DNA from: Adiantum capillus-veneris
Taxonomy: Eukaryota > Streptophyta > Polypodiopsida > Polypodiales > Pteridaceae
NCBI GenBank assembly: GCA_014529385.2
Contig: CM043944.1
Span: forward strand, 83,254,884-83,318,883
Direction of reading: 5' to 3'
DNA: 64,000 nt
The notes beneath the pieces are model-generated. The model worked only from the letters and a program-made list of their open reading frames with translations, was not told the DNA's origin and ran no database searches. Positions 23,501 through 34,955 of this stretch are shown in pieces. The stretch's first letter is position 1, and every line of letters begins with the position of its first letter. A program made the translations under genes and the position numbers.

Positions 23501-26500
23501 ATTGGTTCTAGCTATTTCCGCGATTTCACCATAGGAGCTTCGAGGATATGGTCGATCAGTATGCCACGACTATGGATTTTCCAGACGTTTTCACACGGAT
23601 ACGGGATGGAGAGACAATAGTGGGATATTATTCGGGATTACGGGTCACCGCGGCATTGCTACCACCATTTAAGGGGTAGAGAGATGCTTCTTTTGGCCGA
23701 AACTCAAGAAGGATGTGGACGAGTTTGTGCGCAGTTGCTTGGTATGCCAAAAGGTCAAGTTTGACAAGCATAAAGCACAGGGATTGTTACAGCCTTTGCC
23801 CATACCCACCCGCCCCTGGGAAAGTATTGCAATGGATTTCATTTTTGATCTCCCGAGAACACAGAGTGGTCACGATGGTATCTAGATTGTTATTGACAGA
23901 TCTAGCAAGCAGACTCATTTCATTCCAAGGAAGAAAACAGTCAAGCCAGATTACTTAGCGACACTGTTTGTGGCCCAGATTTTCAGATTACATGGCATGC
24001 CCAAGACGATTGTCTCCGACAAGGTCCCCAGATTCATGAGTTTGTTTTGGAAGGCAATTTGGGAGAACATTGGCACGCGATTGCAATTCTCGTCATCTTT
24101 CCACCCGCAGACTGACGGGCAATCTGAGAGTGCTAATTCAGTGGTTTTAGATTTATTGTAGTCTTATATCTCGGATCAGCAGACTCAATGGGAAAAGTAT
24201 CTACCTTTGGTGGAATTTGCCTACAACAACACGATACACTCTTCGATGGGGAAGGCTCCATTTGAGATTATTGAAGGTGCTGCGAAGGTTTTACCCTTCT
24301 TAAGCACGAAAGATAAGATTTTTGAAACCGATGTGTACACACGCGACTTGGACACGGCTTTTGCCAAGGTCCGCGAGGCTTTGCAGAAATCTCAGGAAAG
24401 ACAGAAAAAGGTAGGGGATCGCCATCGTCACGATTTGAAATTGAAGGAGAATGATCGGGTGCTCTTACGTTTTGAGAAGGCATGCCTGAGAAAGAAGAAA
24501 GGAAAGGAGAGGCTTTTTCCAAAGCTTAGTATGAGATACTATGGACCTTTCCACATCTCTGGAAAGATCAATGATGTCTCCTTCCGATTGAAATTGCCTA
24601 ACACTTGGAGGATACACAATGCATTTCATGTGAGTCTCTTGAAACCTTTTAAAGGTGATGTGCCCGAAGATGGGGAGCCCGATGAGCAACCCAAAGTGGA
24701 GGAAAACGAGGAGATCCTTGTTCCTGAACAGATTTTGGCACATAAGGACAGAAAGAATAAGGGTAAAGTAAGAAGGCGATTCTTGGTTAAATTCAAGAAC
24801 TATCCTGCATTGGATGCGAAGTGGATGGAGGAGGAGGACCTAGCACATACTTTTCAGATTGTAATCCTTTACCTTGAAGCTTTTGGTTTAGCATAGTCTA
24901 CTCCAAATGAAACCCCGAATTCAGCTTGGCTGGAGATCCGGTCCAGTGGGTTGCACAAGAGGGGAGTTACTCCGCTCCTTTGTCAACAAACGCCTTGATT
25001 TTTAGAATACTAGAGTCACTGATTTCTCGTTGAGCTTCAAGGATACTGAGAGCTGACAGTATTCTGTTGTATAACTTTATGAAATGGAATTCCGAAAAAT
25101 ATAAAACTGATTTGTTCTTGACTTGTTTTTAAGTGCAAGAACTGATAGAAGAAATGACTGCAGCATTTTGGTCTGAATGATCTCGAATAGACATGGTTGC
25201 AATAGGAGTTAGTCAATCGGGCATCTATGAGATCCTGAGTGGATCTAGATGCGATTGCTAATTGCATTGCCGATAAATCATGGTCTAAGATCCGAATGAA
25301 TGTTGAATGTGATTGTCATGTGATGTCAAATGATGTCATGTGATGTCGTGTGATGTGATTGACAATTGGTACATGTGCTAGATGTGTGTTCCTAGTGCAT
25401 CGATACTAACAAACAGTGTTTGCTAAGACAGTTTATGGCCTCTGTCTGTTTTGCATGTGTAATCGAGGGCGATTACAATGCTTTCAAGAGGGGGGTATGT
25501 CACAACTCTGTGACGTGGCCTGCACAATATACACACACACCCTCCCTCTCTTGGCAAGAACTCTCGACTGCAACAGAAATGCTCACGTGGCTTGCTACAC
25601 GGACACCTTGGTTGGACTGAGGTAGCGTACGACAGAAATGGGCAGCAACGTGCGGAATTGTCATCCACGTGGCTTGCTGTACAGACGGCAGTTTTTCGAC
25701 TCTGCTTTTGTCTACGCAAGCAGGGGTTATTTTTTGCACAAATGACTTGCTTTATTTCAACGCAAAACTTTGGAACAGAGAGAAAGACAGCTTTTGCTTT
25801 AACTAACAAGGCTTTTGATTTCAGCTTTTGGGGGCTCTGCTTTTTAGCATCCCTTTGTAAACTTTAAATATGCAGGCAAGGCCTCATAACTCAGGGTATC
25901 TGGACGCAGAGTCTGAGTGTGAGCCCCTGCCTGCCCTCTTGTAGTTTGAACACTCATTAATACAAAAAGAAATACCGAAAGGGGTGACAGTCTTTGAGGC
26001 CAATATCTCTAGGCACGGAACTCCGCCGGGCCAGTGTCGAATCAATTGCGAACTGTGAACTGTTTTGAAGTGATCTTTTGTGGTGTCGCGGTAGATTCTC
26101 GACTTGGAGTGTCCAAGTCTGTTGCACGAAGCCGATACAATAGGGACAAACTCACCCTTAAGTTTTACATCGAGTACAATGGTTATGCCCTTCTCCGCGG
26201 TCAATGTCGCTTTCCTCGCCCGATAGTCGACCACGGCGTTGTTCTTATGGTATCAGGGAATTCCCAAGAGAACATCACAACCTTCCAAAGGCACTATGTA
26301 AAAGTCCTCATGCCCCAAATACCCCTGACAATGCAACCGAAGTTCACCAATGACAGGTGTAATGGCTACGTCCCTGCCAAGTGGTCCCATCTGATCGGGA
26401 GTGATCTCGAGCCGCGCAGCCAATTTCGGTGAAATGAAGTTGGCCTTGGCTCCTCCATCAAAGAAGATCAGGGCTTCTTGGTCTTTCACTTTGCCCCAAG

Positions 26501-29500
26501 CTCGGCAAAGTTCAGTACTCTCGTCCATCGTGCTGGGATCGGTACCCACGCAATCTGGAACTAGTCTTGTTTTCATCTTGTCCTTTCTTCCACGTTCCTC
26601 AGCTGCTCTCGAACCCTTAGGCCTATCGTCGTCCTTGTTGTTCTGTTCTTTCTGTGCCTTTTTAGGGCACTTCGCGGAGATATGTCTAGTTTCCCCGCAT
26701 CCAAAGCACTTCCCCTCCTTTATGTAGCGAGCCCTCTCTTGAGTAAGTTTGGGTCGTGCATCCTTCTCTTTCCTTCCTGGGTTGCTCTTCCTCTTTCTAC
26801 TTTCATTTGTCTAAGTCTGTTCGGCTCTTTGCGTCATGATCTCATCTGTGGGGTAGGTCAAACTGCCTGAGTGAATGGCAAAGCCCCATTTCGCATGACT
26901 CATCAACTCCTGCATGGAAGCTGACTTTTGTTCCAAGCAGTGATCTCGGATCTTTGTAGGAAGACCCAAGGTAAACCGCTCAATCTATTACTTGAACGAG
27001 ATCTTCTTAAATGAAGAGGCAGGTAGAAAAGAGCTCCAGAATCTCTCACAATAAGCGTCCACTGTATCCTTCTTGGTCATTCGAAGATGGTTCCAAGCAG
27101 TTCGTATATCGCATTCATACTCTCGAGTCAGCCAGGAAGAAATGAAAAGCCTCCTGAATTTCAGCCATGTAACAGGCGCAGTCTTGTTTAATAGAAGCGT
27201 GGACCACCAAGTTCGAGCATTCCCCTATAAATAAGAGGCAGCCTTCCGAACCTTAGAGTGCTCTGAGTAACGCCCTCCCGCAAAAGCGATGTCAAACTAC
27301 TAAAGACAAAGCTTTCGAAGCATCTCTATAACCAGAAAACGTGTCAAATTTAATTGACTGTCCAGGTTCCTTAAACTCTCGGACTTTCTTGCTTTTGTCT
27401 TCCAGAAAGTCATACTGGTTGGCTTTGTAAAAATTCTTCTTCTTTGCATAAAAGCTGTTGTCATCAGGATCCAAACTATCTGAAGACGAGTCCTCCGTAG
27501 AACTGTCAACCACAAGGCGAGATTTAGACTTCTTTGCCTTTTTCTTGCCCTTTCCAAAGCGTTGCTTTTTGCTTCGCTTTTTGTCTTTTCTGTCTTCTTC
27601 GCTCGAGTCAGAGGAGCTAGAAGAATTCGAAGAAGAAGAAGAAGAACTGGGTACTCCTTCAAATCGAAGACGCTTCTTTTGCTTTCTTGCCTTTTCAAAA
27701 GTAGACTGGCGACCCAAATAACCCGGGAAGTCAGTGCCTTTCTTCTGCTTTTTGTCGTGCTTTTTAGCTTTGTTCTGCGCGTCAAAAAGCTGAGCAATTT
27801 GTGCATCAACCACCTCTTCTAATGTTAGGTGCAACGGAATGAATGTTTGCGCTTTGCTCAAGCTGAGTGCTCCGAACTGTGCTCAAGGTTCTTTTTGTTC
27901 TTATGGAAGGTAGAGCCTTCCGTTCTTAATGAGAGAATGCTATGATTACAAACAAAGTGAATGGACATTGTGCATGCAATGTATGAGACTGAGAGATAGA
28001 GAGAGAAGAGAGATACGACACCAAAGACGACGTAAAACCCTCCTCCGAAGGCCCCACTCTCCTCGGCGAGAGTGATCTACTTATGATTGCACAATCTAGT
28101 ACAATGGTGATGCATGAGACTGATGCAAGTCTAGGCTATGACGACGATGACGACGGGGATGACGACACTGGTCTAAAGGCTGAAATCTGCAATCTTTTAT
28201 CTGCTGTCCAAAAACGCTATGGGCTGAAATCTGCTACAGGTCCAAAAACGCTGATTTTGGGGCTGTTTCTGTAGGTCTTTGATGCTGAAAATCTGCAGGT
28301 TTAGGGCTCAAAACTGAGGTTCTTAAGGGCTGAATCTGCTACTCTTTTAGGGGCGGAACTTGCACGTTATTCATTGCTGAAAACGCTGCACTGCTGTGGC
28401 TGAAAACGCTGCAAAACTGCAAACGCTATGGTCTGCAAAAACGCTAGTGGAAGGGATATCCAAAAACGCTAGCTGATGGGATCTGTGGCAATGGCATCCA
28501 GATGAAAAACCGCTAGAGACTGGAACTGCCTGGCGAGGATGCCTGCTAGAAACGCTAGGGAAAGGGGTCTTCAAAAACGCTAGGGGAGGTGGTGCTTCTT
28601 GCTTGGAGGGGGAAACCGCCAAGGGGGGTCTTGTTGAGAAGTTGACTGCTGAGCTTGGCTCTTGTTGCCTCTTGTTAGGGAATAAAGGCCTAAGTGCCTT
28701 GTACTTACTAACTTATAAGTTAAAAGACTTATAAGTGAGGGGACCCAAGTGTGAATGGCCCCCTAGTCACTTACTCATATACTCAAATGTGAAGCCCAAA
28801 ACAAATAGCGTGGCTTTTCCCAAAAATCCAACGAGCTCTCTCTCTCTCTCACGTTTTCTCTGCGTGTGCTCTTTCTGCGCCAATCTCCCCTTCTCCTTCA
28901 CTCTCATTGCATAGAACAGCAAGTGGGCTCTCTCTCCTGCTCCCCCACACATGGTATCAGAGCTTTAGGGTTTCCAAGAGAGCCATCTTCGCAACACAGA
29001 TCAGAATTCTGTTTTTGCTCGCTGCGGGAAGGATATTCAACCGTTTTCGATCAACTCTGTCGCGAAGGGATCCTCTCACCGTGTAGAATCGACCTCCGGT
29101 GACAGTTTCCCCAAAATTAGGGTTTCAAAAACTGGCGAACAGCAGCCTATTTCTGCTGAAATTGACCAATTCCGGGATCAATTTGATGCAATTTCATTAG
29201 GGCAAGTCTCACAGGTCAATCTTACAGGTATTTCCACCAACGAGGTTCTGAAAATTCAGTAAAACAGGTGTTTACAGGTCTGATTTTTACCCTAAAACAG
29301 GGAATTTCAGCAAGCAAATGATGTATACACCTTGTGGAAACCTTTGGTAAGGGTTTGGCAGTGAATGTACGCCGTTTTGGGGTGATTTCGCGTGAAATTT
29401 GCTCGCTGTTTTTCTGTAACAGCAAGCTGTTTTTTGCCCGATTGCGCACATTTGGGCGTGTTTAGGTCGGCAAAACAGGGTTTCAGTGTTTGCAATCACT

Positions 29501-32500
29501 CAGAATGGCTTCTAGCAGTGAAAGCGGCAATTTGTTGCACATTCGCAAGCTTGAAGGTGCCCATAACTTTGCTATATGGAAGAAGCAATGTTATAATGTG
29601 ATGTTGCAGAAGAAACAGGCGAAACCTATTAAGTTACAGGGTGTGAAACCGGTTGATATGGAGGTTGAAGAATGGGAAGAAGTGGACGAGTTGGCTCGCT
29701 CCACGATCATGCTTTCGGTGTCTGACAATTTACTCTTCAATGTAGAGAATGAGCAGACAGCATGGGACATGTGGAAGCGTTTAGACGAGTTGTATGCACA
29801 GCAGAGTGCTGCCAGTAAAGTGTATTGGCTTAAGAAGCTTATGGATCTCCGCATGAAGGAGGGTACGCACATGTCAGTGCACCTCAATGAATTCAATTCT
29901 ATTTTCAGCCAGCTGACAGAGCTGAAATTCACGATTGATGAGGAGTTCAAAGCTACTTTTCTGCTATGCACACTGCCCGAGAGTTGGGATGTATTCCGGA
30001 CAGCTCTTAGTAACTCAAGTGCGTCACTTAAGTATGCAGATGTAGAGAGTTCTCTCTTGATGGAAGAGATGAACAGGAAGAACACCACAGGTGGGTCTTC
30101 TAATGCATTGCACTTGAGAGGCAGGTCTCAACAGAGGGAGAAATCTGACAGTAAGGACAGGGCACGCAGCAAATCTCGTAGGAAAGATGTTGTGTGTCAT
30201 CATTGTGGAAAGAAAGGGCATTATAAACGGGAATGCTATGAGTGGAAGAAAGAGAAGAACAAGGGTGCTCAAACTGATGCAAAGGACAAGGGAAATGCCA
30301 AGAAGAGCACTGTGTTGATTGAGGAAATCAATGTTGCTAGTAGTTGTGACAGTGACAGCAGCACTGATGTACTCAATGCCTCTTCTGTGGATGCACATAC
30401 CCTTGCTATGGGTTCTGATGTGGACATGCATACTTGGATTCTTGATTCAGGTGCCTCCTTTCATGTAACACCTCATAGGGATTGGTTTACACAGTACTCA
30501 GGTGAGGTGCATGGCACTGTTTATTTGGGAGACAACTATGCATGTGACATTGCAGGTATTGGCAGTGTCCAGTTTTCTTTTGCTGATGGTATGACCTTTG
30601 TTTTGCACAAAGTGCGCCATGTGCCACAACTCAAGAAGAGTTTGATTAGTACACGGCAGCTAGATGATGCAGGCTATCACACCACTTTTGGTGATAGCAA
30701 GTGGAAAATTTGTAAAGGGGCCCGGATTGTAGCCAAGGGTTGTAAATCGGACACTTTGTATCCTTTGCATGTATCTAGTGTGCGTGACCATGTTGTCGCC
30801 GTAACCGAGCAGCCAAGTGTTTCTTTGTGGCATGGCCAGTTGGGACACATGAGTAAAAGAGGAATGGAAACTCTGTCTCGTTGTGGTTATTTGCCGTGTT
30901 TGAGGTATGCTGATTTTTCTCATTGTGAGCACTGTATTTATGGTAAGCACAGTCAAACACCGCACAAAAGGTCTATTTCTTTGAAGTCTGACAGGTTAGA
31001 CTTAGTGCATTCCGATGTATGTGAAATGCCACAGTTGTCCTTAGGGGGAAAGAAATATTTTGTCTCGTTTATCGATGATGCTACCCGTAAGGTGTGGGTG
31101 TATCCAATACGTGCTAAAAGCGATGTTTTGGATACTTTCAAGAAGTTTCTTGCGTTTGTTGAGAATCAAACTAACAAGAAGCTTAGGTCTTTGCGCTCAG
31201 ACAATGGGGGGGAGTATGTATCAAAAGCATTTATTGACTTTTGTGCTACTAAAGGTATTAAAAGAGAGCTCACGGCTCCTTTTAATCCCTCTCAGAATGG
31301 AGTTGCAGAGAGGTTGAACCGGAATATCCAAGAGAAAGTTCGGAGTATGCTGTCACATGCTGCATTACCTCATGGTTTTTGGGCAGAAGCTGTGCAAACA
31401 GCTATTCACTTGATTAATCGCTCACCTAGCAAGGCTTTGGGTGGAAAGGTGCCTGAGGAGGTGTGGTCTGGCAAGCCACCCTCATATGCACATTTAAGAG
31501 TGTTTGGTTGTGAGGCCTATGTTCACATCCGGAGTGAACTGCGCACCAAATTAGAACCAAAGTCTCATAAATGCATTTTCCTAGGATATGGTGAGGATGG
31601 TGAAATGGGGTATAGATTATGGCATCCCGCATTACGGAAAATCATACGCAGCAATGATGTCATCTTCAATGAGAATTGCATGCACAAACAGCCCACAAAG
31701 GTCGAGGAAGTGCGCCGGGTTGTTTTTCGTGAAGATGTTACATATGGACAGCCAAGAAGGCCCAATGTTCAGCAGCCTTTACATGCTGAAAATGGTGCTG
31801 AAAATCAGCCATTAGCTGTTGAAAATCAGCCCCAACAAGTTGCCATTGATACACCACAGGTAGGGGAACAGGTTGATGCTCCTAGACCGCCCGTTGTTGC
31901 GATGCAACCGGCTGAACAGCCTGCTGTTTTTGATGGTTTACAGGCTGAAAATCCACCTGTTATGGATCATTGGGTGCGTAGGTCTACTCGGGTGACAAGG
32001 CCCCCCGATAGATATGAACCGTCTTTGGACTATGTCATGCTTACTGATTGTGGTGAGCCGTCTTGCTATAAAGAGGCTATGCAACGGGAAGACAGTAAGA
32101 AATGGTTCAAAGCAATGGTTTCGGAAATGCAGTCTTTGGAGAAAAACCATACATGGGACTTGGTTGATTTGCCTAAAGGGCATAAGGCTCTGCCATGTAA
32201 ATGGGTTTACAAGACCAAGGTCACATCTGATGCTTCTTCTAAGTACAAGGCACGTTTGGTTGCTAAAGGGTACAAGCAAAAGCATGATGTGGATTTTGAT
32301 GAGATTTTTTCTCCTGTTGTAAAGCTTGCCACATTACGTCTTGTTTTAGGCCTGGTTGCTTCTGAAGATATGGAGTTAAAGCAAATGGATGTCAAAACAG
32401 CGTTTTTGCATGGCGATTTGCTTGAGATGATCTATATGATGCAGCCAGAAGGTTTTGTGTCAAAGGGGCAAGAGAAGAAAGTATGTAGACTCTTGAAGAG

Positions 32501-34781
32501 CTTGTATGGTTTGAAACAGTCTCCCCGTGCATGGTATCACAAGTTTGATACATTCATGAGGTCTCAAGGATACAAAAGAAGTAATTCTGATCACTGTTTG
32601 TATATCAAAACGGCAAGTGATGGATCTCTTCTATTGCTGATTTTGTATGTTGATGACATGCTTATTGCGGGTAAAAATGTCACGGAGTTGGATGCATTAC
32701 AGCAAAGCTTAAAGAATCGCTTTGACATGAAGGATCTTGGTGATGCTAATCATATTTTGGGCATGCGTATCTCTCGAGATAGACCCAACAGGCGTCTGTA
32801 TCTATCTCAACGAGATTATGTTAATAAGGTGCTACATCGTTTTCATATGGATGGGGGAAAGGCACTTGGTACTCCGCTGCCTCCATATGTAAAACTGACT
32901 GCACATGACTGCCCAAACACAGATGATATGCGGGCTGAAATGGCCAAGATTCCTTATGCATCAGCCGTTGGCAGTTTGATGTATGCTATGGTTGCTACAC
33001 GTCCGGACATTGCATTTGCGGTGGGAGTGGTAAGCAGGTACATGAGCAATCCTGGCAAAAAGCATTGGGAAGCAGTGAAGTGTATCTTGAGATACTTGAA
33101 AGGCACTAAAGACTTGTGCATTTGTTTTGGGAAGAGTGAGACATCTGTGCATGGCTTTACAGATGCAGATTTTGCTGGACATCCAGATTGCAGGAAGTCT
33201 ACCTCTGGATATGTGTTTACATTCACAGGAGGTGCAGTTTCTTGGATTTCTAGACTGCAAAAATGTGTTGCTTTGTCTACCACTGAGGCTGAGTATGTGG
33301 CTGCCACTGAGGCAAGCAAAGAAGCTTTGTGGCTCATGCGTTTGGTAGAAGAGCTTGGCATTAAGTCACCGGTTCCTGTGCTACACTGTGATAGTCAGAG
33401 TGCTATTATGCTTGCAAGGAATCCTGTTTTTCATGCCAAGACAAAGCACATAGAGGTGAAGTATCATTTTATCAGGAGTGTGCTTGATGACAAGAGCATT
33501 ACACTTGTCAAGGTGCACACAGATGACAACCCTGCAGATCTTTTGACCAAGAGTCTTCCAGCAGAGCGGTTTGCATATTGCCGACAGATGATGGGTGTTG
33601 GATGAGTAAGTGCATGATCAGCTGATGTATTATAGTTAGTTGATTCTTTGATCTCCCAAGGTACATTGCCTTTAGGTGGGAGGTTGTTAGGGAATAAAGG
33701 CCTAAGTGCCTTGTACTTACTAACTTATAAGTTAAAAGACTTATAAGTGAGGGGGCCCAAGTGTGAATGGCCCCCTAGTCACTTACTCATATACTCAAAT
33801 GTGAAGCCCAAAACAAATAGCGTGGCTTTTCCCAAAAATCCAACAAGCTCTCTCTCTCTCTCACGTTTTCTCTGCATGTGCTCTTTCTGCGCCAATCTCC
33901 CCTTCTCCTTCACTCTCATTGCATAGAACAGCAAGTGGGCTCTCTCTCCTGCTCCCCCACACCTCTTCTGCCATTTAGTGCTAGTCTAGGTTTGCTTATA
34001 TACAAACTTACTAAATTTGCCCTACCTACTTTCCAACAAAAGTCACTTAAAAATGATAAGTGAAAAATGTCAAAAATAGGTAAAATAGGCTAAATGCACT
34101 GGAAAATTCCCCTGAAGGATTCTGATGGGAATGCTTATGATCATGTTGTGTGCAACCAGAGGATATGCATCTACACTAAGTGACTGGGCATGCACGGTCT
34201 ACGAATAGACTCACAAAAGTACCAGATCACCTCTAATCTAGACTAACTGGACTGATTGAACCCTGATCATGTTGTAGCTTGTCCACGGACACATAGGGTT
34301 GGATGTGTCACGTGACATCTAATTTTTGCTCTGTATACTTCCTTGGGGTAGGAGGTTTCTTGAGAGCGGGTTTGCGGAGTGGTTGGTCTTCTGCCACTGC
34401 GTGTGCACCTCATCGATAGAAGTAAGGCTCATATATTTTGCCAATTTCGGGTCCTTCACAAAATGAATTGATTCAACACTAGCCCGGCGGAGTTCCGTGC
34501 CTAGAGATATTGGCCCCAAAGACTAACCCCTTTCGGTATTTCTTTTTGTATTAACCTGTGTTCAAAGTACAAAAGTGCAGGCAGGTGCTCACACTCAGAC
34601 TCTACGTCCAGATGCTCTGAGTTGTGAGAGGCCTACCCGCTTATTTAAAGGTTTTACAAAGGGATGCTAAAAGGAGAGCCCCAAAAGCTTCAAAAGCTAT
34701 CGCAAAAGCTGAAAATCAAAAGCTTTGAAAAATAAAGCAGGAGAGGCTTCGAAGCCTCTCTCTAAACCTCTTGCATAAAAA

Positions 34782-34869
<88 letters not shown>

Positions 34870-34895
34870 CTCTCTCTAAACCTCTTGCATAAAAA

Positions 34896-34955
<60 letters not shown>

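Larger units (their letters stand above)
21313..26126 (+). mobile_element. Ty3/gypsy chromovirus F, 5'-truncated, with 3' LTR
   Basis: It starts abruptly within the gag region at about 21313, where similarity to gypsy G begins, and runs through zinc knuckle, protease, RT, RNase H, integrase and a C-terminal chromodomain to a 629-bp 3' LTR. The 5' LTR and most of gag are missing. Several stops and an RT active-site change make it inactive. A chromodomain on the integrase defines the chromovirus branch and is thought to steer insertion to marked chromatin. Confidence 0.9.
28673..33961 (+). mobile_element. Ty1/copia retrotransposon H, structurally intact
   Basis: Two 277-bp LTRs (28673-28949 and 33685-33961) differ at about three positions and are flanked by the duplication CCTCT (28668-28672 and 33962-33966). 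PBS, uninterrupted gag-pol and polypurine tract are all present. It lies inside solo LTR R1 and opposite in orientation to RAD23. This is the only retroelement in the window that looks capable of encoding its own movement. Confidence 0.97.
27823..34317 (-). mobile_element. Solo LTR R1 of the R family, split by copia H
   Basis: Both ends match the LTRs of element R: 'TGTTAGGTGCA' at the left and 'GATGTGTCACGTGACA' at the right. The insertion is flanked by TCTAA at 27818-27822 and 34318-34322. The LTR sequence is 27823-28672 plus 33967-34317, about 1.2 kb, with H in between. A single LTR with an intact duplication means the internal part was lost by LTR-LTR recombination. Confidence 0.9.

Noticed and set aside
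26127-26250. G as the 3' LTR partner of F
   Set aside because: The sequence right of 26126 is coding protease sequence of the opposite strand, not LTR.
27458-27822. Plus-strand frames rich in Ser/Glu/Arg
   Set aside because: They are antisense to the Ser/Lys-rich gag of gypsy G.
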